Source of the DNA: Anisakis pegreffii
Taxonomy: Eukaryota > Nematoda > Chromadorea > Rhabditida > Anisakidae
Reading direction: 5' to 3'
DNA: 64,000 bases
Assembly (NCBI GenBank): GCA_035041965.1
Contig: JAPYMA010001928.1
Span: forward strand, 1-64,000
In this document: positions 1 through 18,700 of the stretch, one piece after another
Layout: each line of letters begins with the position of its first letter
Position numbering within the stretch: position 1 is the stretch's first letter
The notes under the pieces: generated by a model
Database searches by the model: none
The model's input: the letters and a program-made list of their open reading frames with translations, nothing else
What the model was told of the DNA's origin: nothing
Program-made: the position numbers and the translations under genes

Positions 1-3000
1 CTGACCAGACCATAGGCATGTTATACAGAGAAGAGTTTAGTCGTCTATGCACAACCCGATGATAGTAACACAGTCAACTCGTAGCTCACGAACAAGCTCT
101 CGGAACTGGTCGCTCCTTAGAGGTTGAGTAACGCATAAGGGAACATTTGTATAGTGTCCTGCGGCAGGAACTGCAGCAAGCATTGACAATAGTTACACTG
201 GCATATGAAAAGAAGAAAAGTGTCCCTTTAGAAATGAGCTTCACAAACGTAGGGTATGAATCGCCTCATGAAGTTAGCGGTAGGTCTGGAAAGTTCGCCT
301 GGACCACTCATCTTGTAGAGTCGAGTCGCTGATTGGTGATTCGAAGTCTCAGGTGTTTGTGGTTACTCGCCGAAGCTTATCTATTAGCTAGTGTCATGAT
401 GGCATTCATACACTTCTATGATGCAATCCTTATCTCCCTTGCCAGTGCAGCTGTTGTCTGTCATTAGTGTTAATAAGGTACTTGATAGCTTTGAGTAATC
501 CATTCAAATGAGAGGAGAGACATTATGGGTTCTTCAGTTTTGTTTTGATAGCTATACTGGCATATCAAATGAAGAAAAATATTCCCATAAAATTGAGTTT
601 TACTAACGTAGGGTATGAATCGCCTTATGAAGTTAGCGGTAGGTCTGGAAAGTTCGCCTGGACCACTCACGTGTAGAGACGGGTTGCTGACTGGTGACTC
701 GAAGTCTCAGGTGTTTGTGGTTACTCGCCGAAGCTTATCTATTAGCTAGTGTCATGATGGCATTCATACAATTCTATGATGATATCCTTATGTCCCTTGC
801 CAGTGTAGTTATCATCCATCACTTGTGCTACTGAGATACTCGATAACCTCATACAATCCACTCGAATGGTCTAAAGTTATCGTATTGAAAGTAACATATT
901 AGTTAGTTTCTGGGAGAGCTATCATCAGGTGTTGATAATGGCTGTACTGGCATATCAAATGAAGAAAATATTCCCTAAAAATTGAGTTTCACTAATGTAG
1001 GGTATGAATCGCCTTATGAAGTTAGCGGTAGGTCTGGAAAGTTCGCCTGGACCACTCATCCTGTAGAGTCGAGTCGCTGACTGGTGACTCGAAGTCTCAG
1101 GTGTTTGTGGTTACTCGCCGAAGCTTATCTATTAGCTAGTGTCATGATGGCATTCATACAATTCTATGATGATATCCTTATGTCCCTTGCCAGTGTAGTT
1201 ATCATCCATCACTTGTGCTACTGAGATACTCGATAACCTCATACAATCCACTCGAATGGTCTAAAGTTATCGTATTGAAAGTAACATATTAGTTAGTTTC
1301 TGGGAGAGCTATCATCAGGTGTTGATAATGGCTGTACTGGCATATCAAAGTGAAGAAAATATTCCCTAAAAATTGAGTTTCACTAATGTAGGGTATGAAT
1401 CGCCTTATGAAGTTAGCGGTAGGTCTGGAAAGTTCGCCTGGACCACTCATCCTGTAGAGTCGAGTCGCTGACTGGTGACTCGAAGTCTCAGGTGTTTGTG
1501 GTTACTCGCCGAAGCTTATCTATTAGCTAGTGTCATGATGGCATTCATACAATTCTATGATGATATCCTTATGTCCCTTGCCAGTGTAGTTATCATCCAT
1601 CACTTGTGCTACTGAGATACTCGATAACCTCATACAATCCACTCGAATGGTCTAAAGTTATCGTATTGAAAGTAACATATTAGTTAGTTTCTGGGAGAGC
1701 TATCATCAGGTGTTGATAATGGCTGTGCTGGCATATCAAATGAAGAAAATATTCCCTAAAAATTGAGTTTCACTAATGTAGGGTATGAATCGCCTTATGA
1801 AGTTAGCGGTAGGTCTGGAAAGTTCGCCTGGACCACTCATCCTGTAGAGTCGAGTCGCTGACTGGTGACTCGAAGTCTCAGGTGTTTGTGGTTACTCGCC
1901 GAAGCTTATCTATTAGCTAGTGTCATGATGGCATTCATACAATTCTACGATGATATCCTTATGTCCCTTGCCAGTGTAGTTATCATCCATCACTTGTGCT
2001 ACTGAGATACTCGATAACTTCATACAATCCACTCGAATGGTCTAAAGTTATCGTATTGGAAGTAACATATTAGTTAGTTTCTGGGAGAGCTATCATCAGG
2101 TGTTGATAATGGCTGTACTGGCATATCAAATGAAGAAAATATTCCCTTAAAACTGAGTTTCACTAATGTAGGGTATGAGTCGCCTTATGAAGTTAGCGGT
2201 AGGTCTGGAAAGTTCGCCTGGACCACTCATCCTGTAGAGTCGAGTCGCTGACTGGTGACTCGAAGTCTCAAGTGTTTGTGGTTACTCGCCGAAGCTTATC
2301 TATTAGCTAGTGTCATGATGGCATTCATACAATTCTATGATGATATCCTTATGTCCCTTGCCAGTGCAGTTGTCGTCCGTCACTTAGTGCTAATGAGGTA
2401 CTTGATAGCTTCATAGCAATCCACTCGAATGGTCTAGAGTTATCGTATTGAAGTAACATATTAGTTAGTTTCTGGGCGAGCTATCATCAGGTGTTGATAA
2501 TGGCTATACTGGCATATCAAATGAAGAAAAATATTCCCATAAAATTGAGTTTTACTAACGTAGGGTATGAATCGCCTTATGAAGTTAGCGGTAGGTCTGG
2601 AAAGTTCGCCTGGACCACTCACCTGTAGAAACAGGTTGCTGACTGGTGACTCGAAGTCTCAGGTGTTTGTGGTTACTCGCCGAAGCTTATCTATTAGCTA
2701 GTGTCATGATGGCATTCATACAATTCTATGATGATATCCTTATGTCCCTTGCCAGTATAGTTATCATCCATCACTTGTGCTACTGAGGTACTCGATAACC
2801 TCATACAATCCACTCGAATGGTCTAAAGTTATCGTATTGAAAGTAACATATTAGTTAGTTTCTGGGAGAGCTATCATCAGGTGTTGATAATGGCTGTACT
2901 GGCATATCAAATGAAGAAAATATTCCCATAAAATTGAGTTTTACTAACGTAGGGTATGAATCGCCTTATGAAGTTAGCGGTAGGTCTGGAAAGTTCGCCT

Positions 3001-6000
3001 GGACCACTCACCTGTAGAGACGGGTTGCTGACTGGTGACTCGAAGTCTCAGGTGTTTGTGGTTACTCGCCGAAGCTTATCTATTAGCTAGTGTCATGATG
3101 GCATTCATACAATTCTATGATGATATCCTTATGTCCCTTGCCAGTATAGTTATCATCCATCACTTGTGCTACTGAGGTACTTGATAACCTCATACAATCT
3201 ACTCGAATGGTCTAAAGTTATCGTATTGAAAGTAACATATTAGTTAGTTTCTGGGAGAGCTATCATCAGGTGTTGATAATGGCTGTACTGGCATATCAAA
3301 TGAAGAAAATATTCCCATAAAATTGAGTTTTACTAACGTAGGGTATGAATCGCCTTATGAAGTTAGCGGTAGGTCTGGAAAGTTCGCCTGGACCACTCAC
3401 GTGTAGAGACGGGTTGCTGACTGGTGACTCGAAGTCTCAGGTGTTTGTGGTTACTCGCCGAAGCTTATCTATTAGCTAGTGTGATGATGGCATTCATACA
3501 ATTCTATGATGATATCCTTATGTCCCTTGCCAGTATAGTTATCATCCATCACTTGTGCTACTGAGGTACTTGATAACCACATACAATCTACTCGAATGGT
3601 CTAAAGTTATCGTATTGAAAGTAACATATTAGTTAGTTTCTGGGAGAGCTATCATCAGGTGTTGATAATGGCTGTACTGGCATATCAAATGAAGAAAATA
3701 TTCCCATAAAATTGAGTTTTACTAACGTAGGGTATGATTCGCCTTATGAAGTTAGCGGTAGGTCTGGAAAGTTCGCCTGGACCACTCACCTGTAGAGACG
3801 GGTTGCTGACTGGTGACTCGAAGTCTCAGGTGTTTGTGGTTACTCGCCGAAGCTTATCTATTAGCTAGTGTCATGATGGCATTCATACAATTCTATGATG
3901 CAATCCTTATCTCCCTTGCCAGTGCAGCTGTTGTCTGTCATTAGTGTTAATAAGGTACTTGATAGCTTTGAGTAATCCATTCAAATGAGAGGAGAGACAT
4001 TATGGGTTCTTCAGTTTTGTTTTGATAGCTATACTGGCATATCAAATGAAGAAAAATATTCCCATAAAATTGAGTTTTACTAACGTAGGGTATGAATCGC
4101 CTTATGAAGTTAGCGGTAGGTCTGGAAAGTTCGCCTGGACCACTCACGTGTAGAGACGGGTTGCTGACTGGTGACTCGAAGTCTCAGGTGTTTGTGGTTA
4201 CTCGCCGAAGCTTATCTATTAGCTAGTGTCATGATGGCATTCATACAATTCTATGATGATATCCTTATGTCCCTTGCCAGTATAGTTATCATCCATCACT
4301 TGTGCTACTGAGGTACTCGATAACCTCATACAATCCACTCGAATGGTCTAAAGTTATCGTATTGAAAGTAACATATTAGTTAGTTTCTGGGAGAGCTATC
4401 ATCAGGTGTTGATAATGGCTGTACTGGCATATCAAATGAAGAAAATATTCCCTAAAAATTGAGTTTTACTAACGTAGGGTATGAATCGCCTTATGAAGCT
4501 AGCGGTAGGTCTGGAAAGTTCGCCTGGACCACTCACCTGTAGAAACGGGTTGCTGACTGGTGACTCGAAGTCTCAGGTGTTTGTGGTTACTCGCCGAAGC
4601 TTATCTATTAGCTAGTGTGATGATGGCATTCATACAATTCTATGATGATATCCTTATGTCCCTTGCCAGTATAGTTATCATCCATCACTTGTGCTACTGA
4701 GGTACTTGATAACCACATACAATCTACTCGAATGGTCTAAAGGTATCGTATTGAAAGTAACATATTAGTTAGTTTCTGGGAGAGCTATCATCAGGTGTTG
4801 ATAATGGCTGTACTGGCATATCAAATGAAGAAAATATTCCCATAAAATTGAGTTTTACTAACGTAGGGTATGAATCGCCTTATGAAGTTAGCGGTAGGTC
4901 TGGAAAGTTCGCCTGGACCACTCACGTGTAGAGACGGGTTGCTGACTGGTGACTCGAAGTCTCAGGTGTTTGTGGTTACTCGCCGAAGCTTATCTATTAG
5001 CTAGTGTGATGATGGCATTCATACAATTCTATGATGATATCCTTATGTCCCTTGCCAGTATAGTTATCATCCATCACTTGTGCTACTGAGGTACTTGATA
5101 ACCACATACAATCTACTCGAATGGTCTAAAGTTATCGTATTGAAAGTAACATATTAGTTAGTTTCTGGGAGAGCTATCATCAGGTGTTGATAATGGCTGT
5201 ACTGGCATATCAAATGAAGAAAATATTCCCATAAAATTGAGTTTTACTAACGTAGGGTATGATTCGCCTTATGAAGTTAGCGGTAGGTCTGGAAAGTTCG
5301 CCTGGACCACTCACCTGTAGAGACGGGTTGCTGACTGGTGACTCGAAGTCTCAGGTGTTTGTGGTTACTCGCCGAAGCTTATCTATTAGCTAGTGTCATG
5401 ATGGCATTCATACAATTCTATGATGCAATCCTTATCTCCCTTGCCAGTGCAGCTGTTGTCTGTCATTAGTGTTAATAAGGTACTTGATAGCTTTGAGTAA
5501 TCCATTCAAATGAGAGGAGAGACATTATGGGTTCTTCAGTTTTGTTTTGATAGCTATACTGGCATATCAAATGAAGAAAAATATTCCCATAAAATTGAGT
5601 TTTACTAACGTAGGGTATGAATCGCCTTATGAAGTTAGCGGTAGGTCTGGAAAGTTCGCCTGGACCACTCACGTGTAGAGACGGGTTGCTGACTGGTGAC
5701 TCGAAGTCTCAGGTGTTTGTGGTTACTCGCCGAAGCTTATCTATTAGCTAGTGTCATGATGGCATTCATACAATTCTATGATGATATCCTTATGTCCCTT
5801 GCCAGTATAGTTATCATCCATCACTTGTGCTACTGAGGTACTTGATAACCACATACAATCTACTCGAATGGTCTAAAGTTATCGTATTGAAAGTAACATA
5901 TTAGTTAGTTTCTGGGAGAGCTATCATCAGGTGTTGATAATGGCTGTACTGGCATATCAAATGAAGAAAATATTCCCATAAAATTGAGTTTTACTAACGT

Positions 6001-6290
6001 AGGGTATGATTCGCCTTATGAAGTTAGCGGTAGGTCTGGAAAGTTCGCCTGGACCACTCACCTGTAGAGACGGGTTGCTGACTGGTGACTCGAAGTCTCA
6101 GGTGTTTGTGGTTACTCGCCGAAGCTTATCTATTAGCTAGTGTCATGATGGCATTCATACAATTCTATGATGATATCCTTTTCTCCCTTGCCAGTGCAGC
6201 TGTTGCCTGTCATTAGTGTTAATAAGGTACTTGATAACTTTGAGTAATCCATTCGAATGAGAGGAGAAGCATTGCAAATTCTTCAATTTG
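1..6290. repeat. Satellite array, 389/358-bp unit, about 16 copies
   Basis: The marker word AAGTTCGCCT recurs at 291, 650, 1039, 1430, 1820, 2210, 2602, 2991, 3380, 3769, 4127, 4516, 4905, 5294, 5652 and 6041, so spacing is 389-392 bp except for three steps of 358-359 bp. The short step comes from a variant second half, with GCAGCTGTTGTC after the word CTTGCCAGT instead of GTAGTTATCATC. Short variants lie about 430-650, 3907-4127 and 5432-5652, and a truncated short-type tail ends the array near 6250. The core around the marker and the stretch GGTTACTCGCCGAAGCTT are nearly invariant. The first copy (about 150-420) is the most diverged, and the array may continue left of the window. The 66-codon open frames inside the short variants have no coding look. 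Confidence 0.97.
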
Positions 6291-7904
6291 GAGAGATGTT
6301 TAAATGCCTTCAAATCTTGAAGTAATCGCCTGTGTTCTTAATAGATGACCACTTTCGAGAGCTTATATCTTACAGCTGGATAACTACGGTTTGGCCTGTG
6401 CACAGAGGCTAGAATTTTCTCTTGGTCACTGGCATAACGCCTTCTCAGCTTTGGGATGAGCTGATTTGTATGTTTCCAATAAGGTGTTGTTGAAATAGCA
6501 TTTTTGGGGCAATATTATGAAATTTTCTCACAGTTTATACTTCGAGCACTCATATGATTACTAGAGGAATACAAAGGCAGGTAGGAAAGCAATCTAGTCA
6601 TGTTATCTTCATTTGGATTGTCAGATTAGATGTGTTCATTTAAATCTCGTGTTTATGCTAATATTTATCTGATTGTTCTGTATTTGTTGTTGTTTCTGAT
6701 TATTTCGTTTGTTGCTGATGTGTTTACTTCGTGTTTTCTTGATTTCATCACTCAGCTTGATGCTGTCGCGCCAGGCATAACGAGGGGAAGTATTGCTAGG
6801 CATGGTTTAGTGTCGTTCCATGCTTGAGACAAAATAGCAAGGTGCGTAGAGAACCCCGCACAAAGTGTCCGGATGTCACATGGTAGGGACAGGCTCAAGT
6901 TTGAATCTCTCGCCTGGACATAAGCTCATAATTCTGATGGGCTTAGGATAACTTTGATAATATGAATGATGCGTGGCGCGACAGCTGCATAAACGTTTTT
7001 CCACGTGTTAACACATCACACCGAAACAGCTTGAGGGAATCGATGAGTGTCGGTTTGAGATTGTCGTGACGGCAACTCAGGTGTAGTATAGGTTCCAGTC
7101 TTAACAGGATTGCTTGCATCACAGTTAGGGACTAAGAACTTGAAATTCAGAGGCTCAGCGAAATATCGATGTGAGAGGCACTCAGAAAATGTGTTAATGA
7201 AAAACACTGTTAGCAATTCGGTAAATTGCAACTGAAATGAGCAATCGTATGTTGAGGAACACTTCATTGGAAGATCGTCACACGTATCTTAAGCATAGTG
7301 TAACAAATCTCGAGGAGTGAATTAGATTCTTTCGAAAAAGATGACGATAAGACATAAAACAAATGGGAAATCTCGAATAGGATGATAGATTCTCTCGGAA
7401 GGAGACAGAGTTTATTAAAGGTAACCCTTCAGATGTCATTGAGCGAAGAGTAGGAATAGAAAAGCAATACAACGAATAGAGCGTTCATAATATGACGTCT
7501 AATGCATGTTAGTGTAAATCGTGTGATGTGATCAGTAAGCTTGAATGAGTGTAATTGTTCGAAAATCAGTGATATGCACAGGAAAGGCTGCATTAAAGGT
7601 TTTGACTCATACTCATTTTTTCTTCTGTGGAGAAGACGTTAGGTCGGAAAAAAATCCACCTTCGTTTCTCGTGAGGCGGCTATGTGTCAGGCTTCGTATT
7701 GGATTCTTCAACGGTATTTAGCCAGCGCTTCAGAATATACATGCTCATGTTTCTTTCTATCAGTTAAAAGCTGAGTGAGGAATTTCACGAACGTAATCGC
7801 ACAAGAGCGATGGCAACTGGAAAGGTGAAGTGCATGAGCTTGCCGTCACGACATCCTTTTCTCTAGTAAGAGCATTTGAAACCTCACGTCACTCCACCCA
7901 GCAG

Positions 7905-8620
7905 CATGTATCTCGGTGATGCAGATTTTGAGATCGTAAGAGGTGTGCATGGTCAGGATTTTTGTGAAGTTCTTAGTGAGATTATTTTTTGCTCCCATTT
8001 CGATAAGATTGGTGCAAGTCGGTTTGGCGTAACTAATGGACCAGGGCACTGCAAAATTATGGATCCATGAAAGACGTGAGTTCAGGGATATCATCGAAAA
8101 GAACAGTCAAAATCAAGTGTCACCACATTTTGCGGTCGGAGCACAGCAATGGTTGTAGCTGTTGAGCTAATTTGCATTTTATTGCGTTCAGTGCCTCACT
8201 GCGTTACGATTAATGCCAAACTTGTGAAAGGTTTACAAAATGAGTCCATTAGCCAAACAAAAACCTTGAAATGAAGATTTTTACGACTTTTAGAATTTCG
8301 AAAGAGGGTTTTTTTTGTGAATCGGACCAGTTTCTGTGAAATTCTTGTTCAGATAGCCAAAGTCATCTCAAAGCCGTTTGAAGTGTCTCAAAATGTTCAT
8401 CCCAAGCTGAGATATCTATTCCGAAAGTTCGGATTGTGAGATCGTGAGGGTCGGCATTTTTTGTGAAATTTTTGGTCCAGAAATTTTTTGCTCCGTTTTT
8501 CAATGATTTTAATACCAATCGATTCAACTTAACGAGTGGATTGTGTTCAGCACAAAATTATAGCGTTCTGGAGACGTTAGATGAGAAAAATGCTTTCAGA
8601 AGAACAGTGATGGTGCGAAC
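7905..8620. repeat. Diverged direct repeat pair
   Basis: Two blocks of about 180-200 bp, roughly 510 bp apart, share ordered words. Both have GAGATCGT followed by TTTTTGTGAA, TTTTTTGCTCC, a GATTGGTGCAAG/AATACCAATCG segment, GCAAAATTATG/GCACAAAATTATAG and AAGAACAGT. A third, weaker trace lies near 8300-8350 (TTTTTTGTGAATCGG). This looks like an old dispersed repeat rather than a gene, because the open frames in the two blocks are not conserved between copies. Confidence 0.6.
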
Positions 8621-10919
8621 CTTAATGGTGTATTTGATGAAAAAAAAAGGCAAAGATTCACAACTTTGTCCATCGCAGAACAATCTTATACGGTTAAGTA
8701 CCATCGCAGAAAAAAACCTGAGAAGAATTTCTATCTCCATGCAGTTTGTAAAAAAATCTTACATCAAGTTCCCAATCGATTAATTGATCCTAAAGAATAT
8801 TTATTAACTTAACTCAATGAGTACATAATGGAACACTAACAATAACGACTAATCAGATGCCTACAGGCAGAATTAAACTATGTGCGCTTACGAAACAATT
8901 TGATCTCTGTGTTGATCCAGTACTAACAGATTCCACGTGAACGACAAAAACATACACAAATGATTGACATTCCTTTTGTTCCTTTGTCTGTGCCTTTTTT
9001 TCTTCGGCTTGAGACTACCGTAATCTCAATATTATGAGAGGATCTCACCATATTTCCACTGATGAATGCAAGCAACACGACCGATTGGTTCGTTTGATTC
9101 ATCGATTCATGTCCTTCACTTCATCAGTTAATCCAATGCAATCGTCATGCATCCAACTACAACCATCAACCAATCACAATAAGGCAACTCTTCATCATCC
9201 CTGAAGGAGGATAGCGAGGGATGAATTCTACCGTCGAGGCGGACTGTTCAACAGCTGGAACATATGAAAAGGTCGAGAGTAACAATCCATTAAAGCATAT
9301 TAACTTTTAAAAAATGCATTCGGTAAGCCGGAAGGTGCATTAACACCGAAGAGAAACGAAAATACTTTAACCATCTCACCACGTTCACTTTCCGTTGCAA
9401 AAGTCAAAATTTTTAGGAAGTCTTCATCAAAAACCTAAAGAAACTAATTTATTGGTAGGTTCATCATCGTTTGACGAAGAACATCACTGAAAAGCAAAAT
9501 TGTTGAATGCGAAACCTACGATACTTAATCACTTGAAAGTACATATGTTGAGGTTGCATTTGTTCAATTTAAAAAGTACACAAAAATAACGAGAAAGCGC
9601 AAATTTAGCTCTGATAAAAGCAACTCTTCGGACGAGAGTTCAGTTTTACCTCATCAATATGCTTACATCTTAATTTGACCCAAATTAATTATAGTTTCCG
9701 CGAACAATACATGCGATTAATCACATAGCTGATTGTGAGATAAATTAGGTTGTGATGAATAAAAAATTGAGAATAAGGACGTGAACTCCATGAACAAGTA
9801 GTTCGCATCGGAATCACTTCGAAATCAGTGTGTTTAGTTTGTAGCGATACAGTGCAGTGAAAATAGGGGCAAACATAGCATAAACAAAACCGTGGCTTTG
9901 GAAAGCGGTTGAAATCATACAAATATGCAAAAAACAAATCTCCTCAACTTCTGTCAAAGGCGTTAGGTACGTTCATTATGATAATAGTGATCAAAAGAAA
10001 CACCATCTCAATATCAGGTTGTTTGTATTACGAGAATGTGACACAAATTGAGTTTGAACATCAGCTTCTCATCAAACCTTTATCGAAACAATGACCGATT
10101 TTGCCGTGTTCAAGCGACCCATACCAGCAAATTTTCTAAGCAGCATTTAATTTTTGTAGTATGCTGGTATCTTCATTTAAGAATTACATTACGTATGTAT
10201 ATTCATTTATTTATTCAGTTATCAATTTGTCGTGCTTTCTTCAAAAGTAATAATTGCCAGCAATGATGACTGGAATGCAATGAAGCAGAAACGAATGAAA
10301 AAAGGAATGCAACAAATTAAATGAAATTATTAATTAGTCACCATCAGAAAGAGTAACTGTAACGAGTTGTGCGTTGAGGAATGCTTGTTATGGTTTCTCC
10401 GTAAGTGTTCTTAATTGTTGTTATTATTATCGCTTCAGTAATCACGGTGTTTGATTGATCATGCATCAGTCTCACCCATGTGATGCAGTCATCTTCCTCA
10501 GTCACATGATGACCGCTTCAGTTTAACTCAAGTGCCAGTAATAAACGGTGCTCATGTGCATTCCCTTGTTCATCTTCACTTTCAGCAAAGATTCTATTGC
10601 TAGAATGATCATTTGTCGGCAATTCATACAATCAGCAATTACTACAATAATTACTAGTCCTATTATGATTGTTCTTATTGCTAACAGTTAACGTAGAAAT
10701 ACTCTTATTTTTATTGTTACTATTTTCATTATTATGATTACCATTAGCTGCACTGTTAAATTATTATCATCAAAAAACTGAACTCATAATCAGCTCACAG
10801 AGATTTTGATATTCTCACGTTGCCTTTGAGAAGTTCGGTGATTTATTGTTGTTAAAAGTAACTTGATCGTAGTACCATTCATTATGATCTATGGGTGCAT
10901 AGCGGAAATGAACGAATGA

Positions 10920-12770
<1,851 letters not shown>

Positions 12771-13484
12771 TCAGCAATCCGTTTCATCAAAAATTTCAAT
12801 TATCGGCCATACTCCTCACAATTTTTTACTGCTTTTACTCCATTCCGGATTAATTCTGTTTACTAAAGGATTTGTTTGAATGCGTTTCAGCATTCAACAT
12901 TCAATCCAACAGCTTAATCACAATATATTTTATTAACAAATTAACTCTCAAACAATCCCATTCTTTATCGTTACGTAAATTGTCATTATTATTTTGATTA
13001 GCATTGTTATTCAGATGATAATTATTAGCAGTGTCATCAACACTGTTCGCCTCCTATATGTTATTATGATAAGGTTATCATTTAATAAAAGAATAGCATC
13101 ATATTACATCGTTGCAATTTTACAATTTCATGATAAATGCATGACTTATCGGTTTTGAATCACATTACAATTCATCGTTTCCCATACTGCATGTCCACGC
13201 TCGTTTCTGGAGTACCACTCTCTTTTCCGGATGACTCCTACCTTTCCACGAGAAACTCTTCCGTCCTCGTGATCTGCACCAGTTCCAGAATATTCCTCTC
13301 TTTAATGGCAAACCCATCTTTTTCCCGAGGAGCCTGTCTTCCACTTGTGGAGCGCTTTTTCTCCAGGAATCTTGGTTCTCGTCTGACAAAACCCCAGTTC
13401 TTGTACACTATAGAGCGAATCATTTTTAACCAACAAGCAGTTTTACGCACATTATATATTATTCAATATTAATGTTGGGAACCG
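12771..13484. other. Intergenic, with an orphan open stretch at 13137-13472
   Basis: Downstream of the GST stop is AT-rich DNA with an AATAAA-like signal near 13086 (TTTAATAAAAG). The part 13190-13400 is more balanced in base composition and open in several frames on both strands. None of the translations resembles a known protein, so I do not call a gene here. Confidence 0.4.
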
Positions 13485-15015
13485 CAAGATCTATTTCAAT
13501 TAGTTCATGTACATTGATCACTATAGAGCAGTCAGTACGTTAATGTAGCAATATACCGGTTGCCATCTTCGAACCAACCGGCTTCACAGGTTTGCCCGGA
13601 AACCTATGAATTTCTTTTCATCATTCGATCCGACGGAATGTCTACATTCAGAATATCATATATTTTGCTGTGATATTCGGCTTACTTGAGGAGATGTAGC
13701 TATTTTCCTTATATTACATCATGGCTATAGGGGAGCCATGTTCAAGTCTACCGTCTTCTCAAGTTTGCCCAGTAACACATAAATTTTTTTGCATCATTCG
13801 ATCCAGCTGGATCTCTGCATTCAGAAAAATATATATATCGTCGAGCGATTTTGCTTAGCTGAGGAGATATAGCAATTTTATTAGATCTATTTCAATTAGT
13901 TCATGTACATTGATAACTATAGAGCAGTCAATACGTTAATGTAGCAATATACCGGTTGCCATCTTCGAACCAACCGGCTTCTCAGGTTTGCCCGGAAACC
14001 TATGAATTTCTTTTCATCATTCGATCCGACGGAATGTCTACATTCAGAATATCATATATTTTGCTGTGATATTCGGCTTACTTGAGGAGATGTAGCTATT
14101 TTCCTTATATTACATCATGGCTATAGGGGAGCCATGTTCAAGTCTACCGTCTTCTCAAGTTTGCCCAGTAACACATAAATTTTTTTGCATCATTCGATCC
14201 AGCTGGATCTCTGCATTCAGAAAAATATATATATCGTCGAGCGATTTTGCTTAGCTGAGGAGATATAGCAATTTTCTTAGATCTATTTCAATTAGTTCAT
14301 GTACATTGATCACTATAGAGCAGTCAGTACGTTAATGTAGCAATATACCGGTTGCCATCTTCGAACCAACCGTCTTCTCAGGTTTGCCCGGAAACCTATG
14401 AATTTCTTTTCATCATTCGATCCAACGGAATGTCTACATTCAGAATATCATATATTTTGCTGTGATATTCGGCTTACTTGAGGAGATGTAGCTATTTTCC
14501 TTATATTACATCATGGCTATAGGGGTGCCATGTTCAAGTCTACCGTCTTCTCAAGTTCGCCCAGTAACATATAAATTTTTTTGCACCATTCGATTGCTAA
14601 GAGTCTTTGCGTTCAGAATAGCGTTTATTCTGCGGACCAATAATGATCAGTTGAGGAGATAGAGCTGTTTTTTCAATGCTATAGCGGTTGCCATCTTGGA
14701 GCCTACCGTACTCTAAGCTTTGCCCAGTAACATGAGTTTCTGTACACCAATCGGTCCAGCGGAAAGTCTCATTCAGAAAAAACATGAGCAATTTGATGAG
14801 CAATTCTTCTTACTTGAGGAGTTATGGCTATTTTCGTAAAACTATCTCAATAGAGAGCGCAAAATCGCTCATTCATATACATTCTATCTTATCAATACGT
14901 TACTATAGCTCTATAGAGGTTTCCATATTCAAGGTGACCGTACTGTCATGCTTGCCCGATAGCATATGAATTTCTTTGCACCATTGGATTGCTTAGAACC
15001 TCTACGTTGAAAGAG
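13485..15015. repeat. Dimeric satellite, 396-bp unit
   Basis: GATCTATTTCAATTAG recurs at 13488, 13884 and 14280, exactly 396 bp apart. Each unit holds two related halves of about 173 and 223 bp. One half has GTTGCCATCTTCGAACC with TTTGCCCGGAAACC; the other has GAGCCATGTTCAAGTC with TTTGCCCAGTAACA. Both end in an ACTTGAGGAGAT or GCTGAGGAGAT word. Increasingly degenerate halves continue past 14600 (GCGGTTGCCATCTTGG near 14686) and fade out near 15010. This sequence is unrelated to the satellite at the left edge. Confidence 0.93.
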
Positions 15016-15970
15016 AATGATTTTCGCTATAGTAACATATTGATATTGAACCCCTTCATTTTTTTGATGTTTTTTGTACAATTCCGTTCCGCTGATGTTT
15101 TCATCACTGTTTTCCGTGTTTATTTTGAGATATGTAAGGTACAGATGTAATATGGTTTCGAATAAATTTTTGTGTCGCGTTTCGATTCATTCAAATCAGA
15201 TAATGGTAACCTATTAAAGTAATATTGATTCACTCATTTTCACTATTCACTCGTTTTTGATAATGGTAATAAAACCTATTAAAGTATTGATGACTGATGT
15301 GAATGATTCTTCAAATGCTTTCCAACTCTATATTCTTATTGGTGTTATCAGTTTGGTTGAAATGTTCTAAGCGGATCTGTGCTCCGCTGCCGACGTGATC
15401 TCGTTGATCCTCCAACCAAAACTTCCACTCTATCAGTTTTTCAGAACATTTTCACTCAGATGAAGGCTGAAACGTTATCAGCGCCTCACTTTCATGTCTG
15501 AGTATGAATTCGCCGATAAATCTGTTTCATATTACGCGATGAGGTTGGTTTTACTGCTGAATTTTTTGTCCTTTTTGTTCAGTTTCTCGTATGAAAGTGT
15601 CTTCATTCAATTCGGGAATTCATCTTTTCTTAGCACTCATCCGGACTTTATGTGTCATTCCCGTTATTTTTGCGTTGCACATTTCACTTTTCGTACCAGT
15701 TTAAAGTAGTTGACCGATTCAATGGAAGTTATGCATTAAAAACAGTATTTTGGTTCTAGAACCATCGTTTATGCTGTGTATTTTTTGCGTCATTCCCAGC
15801 ACAATCATTTCTACTCGATAACCATTCACAAGACTTGTCTGCGATGCAAATGGCACAAATATAGTGTTTATTTAGAATGAAAAATAACGAAACTATTCAC
15901 ACAGAATTAAATACATTTGCTCAAAACACAGCTTATGAATCATTTTCAGATCACAATCGAACAGAACTTT
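15016..15970. other. Intergenic, 3' flank of the LanC-like gene
   Basis: AT-rich sequence with no exon I can support. An open frame at 15494-15709 is hydrophobic and phenylalanine-rich but resembles nothing. The plus-strand open frame from 15877 runs opposite the last LanC-like exon and is its shadow. Confidence 0.5.

Positions 15971-18700
<2,730 letters not shown>

Noticed and set aside
470..670. Identical 66-codon frames in the satellite
   Set aside because: Identity reflects recent repeat homogenisation; the frame is absent from the long units.
780..845. Box C/D snoRNA-like motifs (ATGATGA and CTGA about 50-60 bp apart) in each satellite unit
   Set aside because: No terminal stem next to the two boxes, and short satellite variants replace the CTGA half entirely.
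1..6290. 5S rRNA/spliced-leader gene cluster as the identity of the left array
   Set aside because: Neither a 5S-like nor a spliced-leader-like sequence is present in the unit.
6835..6925. Possible tRNA, from AAGTTTGAATCTCTCGCC
   Set aside because: No matching A box and no cloverleaf could be drawn.
13137..13472. A 111-codon plus-strand frame with overlapping minus frames
   Set aside because: No family resemblance, several frames open at once, no splice context.
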